In this document: in pieces, positions 62,925-64,000 of the stretch
Layout: each line of letters opens with the position of its first letter
How positions within the stretch are numbered: the first letter of the stretch is position 1
Origin: Haliclystus octoradiatus
Lineage: Eukaryota; Cnidaria; Staurozoa; Stauromedusae; Haliclystidae
NCBI GenBank assembly: GCA_916610825.1
Contig: OU744447.1
Span: 16,537,751 to 16,601,750, forward strand
DNA: 64,000 bases
Reading direction: 5' to 3'
Made by a program: the position numbers and the translations under genes
Notes under the pieces: generated by a model
The model's database searches: none
The model's input: only the letters and a program-made list of their open reading frames with translations
What the model was told of the DNA's origin: nothing

Positions 62925-64000
62925 CTGAAAAATATATTATAGATCTAAGATATAGGTATATAGAGATAAAGTTAATTCACATATAAACGTTTGAAGTCAA
63001 AGAATTGAATGAACCAGTCAAATTTGATCGAAAATGATTGATAAGTTTTTCTGTGTGTAATTAAGTGTTGAATGAGTTGAGAATAGAAATCAGTTTCATG
63101 TGGGGATATTAAGCAAGGTGGCATATTAAAAAGAGGGACATTAACCGAGTTTGACTGTACCTTTAAAATTCTCTGTTAAACTTTTGACTTCATTTTGGAA
63201 GTCATTTGAATCATTTCATTAATTATCAGGCCTCAATTATTGCATTCATTCCCCCTGCGAAAATATTTGTTGAGTTCAAGAACTGTTCATGAACTGCTCA
63301 TGACATTTATGAAATGTTCATGAATCTCCTGAATTGTTTATGAACAGTTCATGAACTTTACAAACTTTGATGAACAGTTCATGAACTTTACAAGCTTTGA
63401 TGAACAGTTTATGAACACCAAATAAACAGTTCATAAACAACTCATGAATATGGCCCAATTTTCATGAACTGTTTTCATAGGAGTAAGATCGAATGCATGG
63501 CAACACATTATCTGGTAAGTAATTTTTATTTGTCATAAATATAAGCTAACTACTAAGCTTTTAAAGTCAAATACTTTTTGTGCATAACTGAAAGAGTTTT
63601 CCTTTTACAATAATGCTTCAAATTGGTAATTAAAAAATAGGAAAGAAATTACGTTGAGATAATTTTTCAAATGAAAATTGATACCAGCAAAATCCAAATC
63701 ATGAGTTAACCTTGGATGTCTTAGAAAATAGCTTGGGATTTTTAGAATACTAGTGGACCTTGAAAGCAAATCCTTGTGAAAAATTCATTGAGTCCATGAA
63801 CATCATATTATAAACAGTCCTAGGATAGTTCATGAACTGGTCAAGAACATTAAATGGCTTGCTTTAAATGAACCTTTTCATGACCAGCTCATGGACAGTT
63901 CATGAAATCCGGGCCATTTGTTGATCATAAAATGTTTCACAGGTGAAGAAGTAATTGCATCCCATTTCAAAGAATTGCTAACACTTTGCAGTTGGTTGAT
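62925..64000. other. Right edge: upstream intron(s) of the death-domain gene, with GTTCATGAAC repeats
   Basis: GTTCATGAAC words cluster at 63246-63490 and 63770-63920. A possible upstream exon ends at 63161 with donor AAAG|GTACAG; its last codons read NEVKSLTENFK and its phase fits the exon at 62924, but I see no good acceptor. A second stretch at 63940-64000 (minus, QLQSVSNSLKWDAITSSP) could also be coding. Confidence 0.4.

Overview
The window is AT-rich DNA from an invertebrate animal. It has spliced genes with GT-AG introns, tRNA-derived SINE-like repeats, non-LTR retrotransposons, a Ty3/Gypsy element and a Polinton-type virus-like element. I cannot place the species from the sequence alone. 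Nothing looks bacterial: there are no operons, CRISPR arrays or rRNA.

Host genes. Four spliced genes can be read by matching exons whose splice phases agree. (1) EXT-B, minus strand, 6647-34699, is a divergent exostosin-1 paralogue of seven exons (637 codons). Its intron 5 is about 23 kb and contains the Polinton and two LINEs. (2) EXT-A, minus strand, 37027-44200, is a complete seven-exon exostosin-1 gene (731 codons) just upstream of EXT-B, so the two form a tandem pair. (3) An SLC46-type transporter, plus strand, 45867-49851, has five exons and is divergent from EXT-A. (4) A TPR - ZU5/UPA-like - tandem death-domain protein, minus strand, 51028-62924, has ten exons and is open at its 5' end beyond the TPR exon. 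It is convergent with the SLC46 gene.

Mobile elements from left to right. A near-identical-LTR Ty3/Gypsy element (453-5434) lies 3' of EXT-B. A Polinton-type element (7563-21527, TTGATT duplicated on both sides) sits in EXT-B intron 5. Its long inverted ends carry a gene of their own, and it has a packaging ATPase, integrase with chromodomain, two capsid proteins and an adenain-like protease, but no visible DNA polymerase. A LINE with a CCCH-finger ORF1 (about 17276-21439) is inserted in its right inverted end. A second LINE with a PHD-type ORF1 lies at about 23600-27675. A 1.5-kb MULE-like element with 9-bp target duplications (35032-36526) separates the two EXT genes. Small foldback elements of several families are scattered through introns.

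Most notable: EXT-B exon 5, together with the abutting Polinton end, occurs twice about 8.9 kb apart and almost identical; EXT-B keeps EXT exon lengths while its C-terminal half has diverged strongly; the TPR/ZU5/death-domain gene has an uncommon domain order; and the Polinton carries an unrecognised gene inside both inverted ends.
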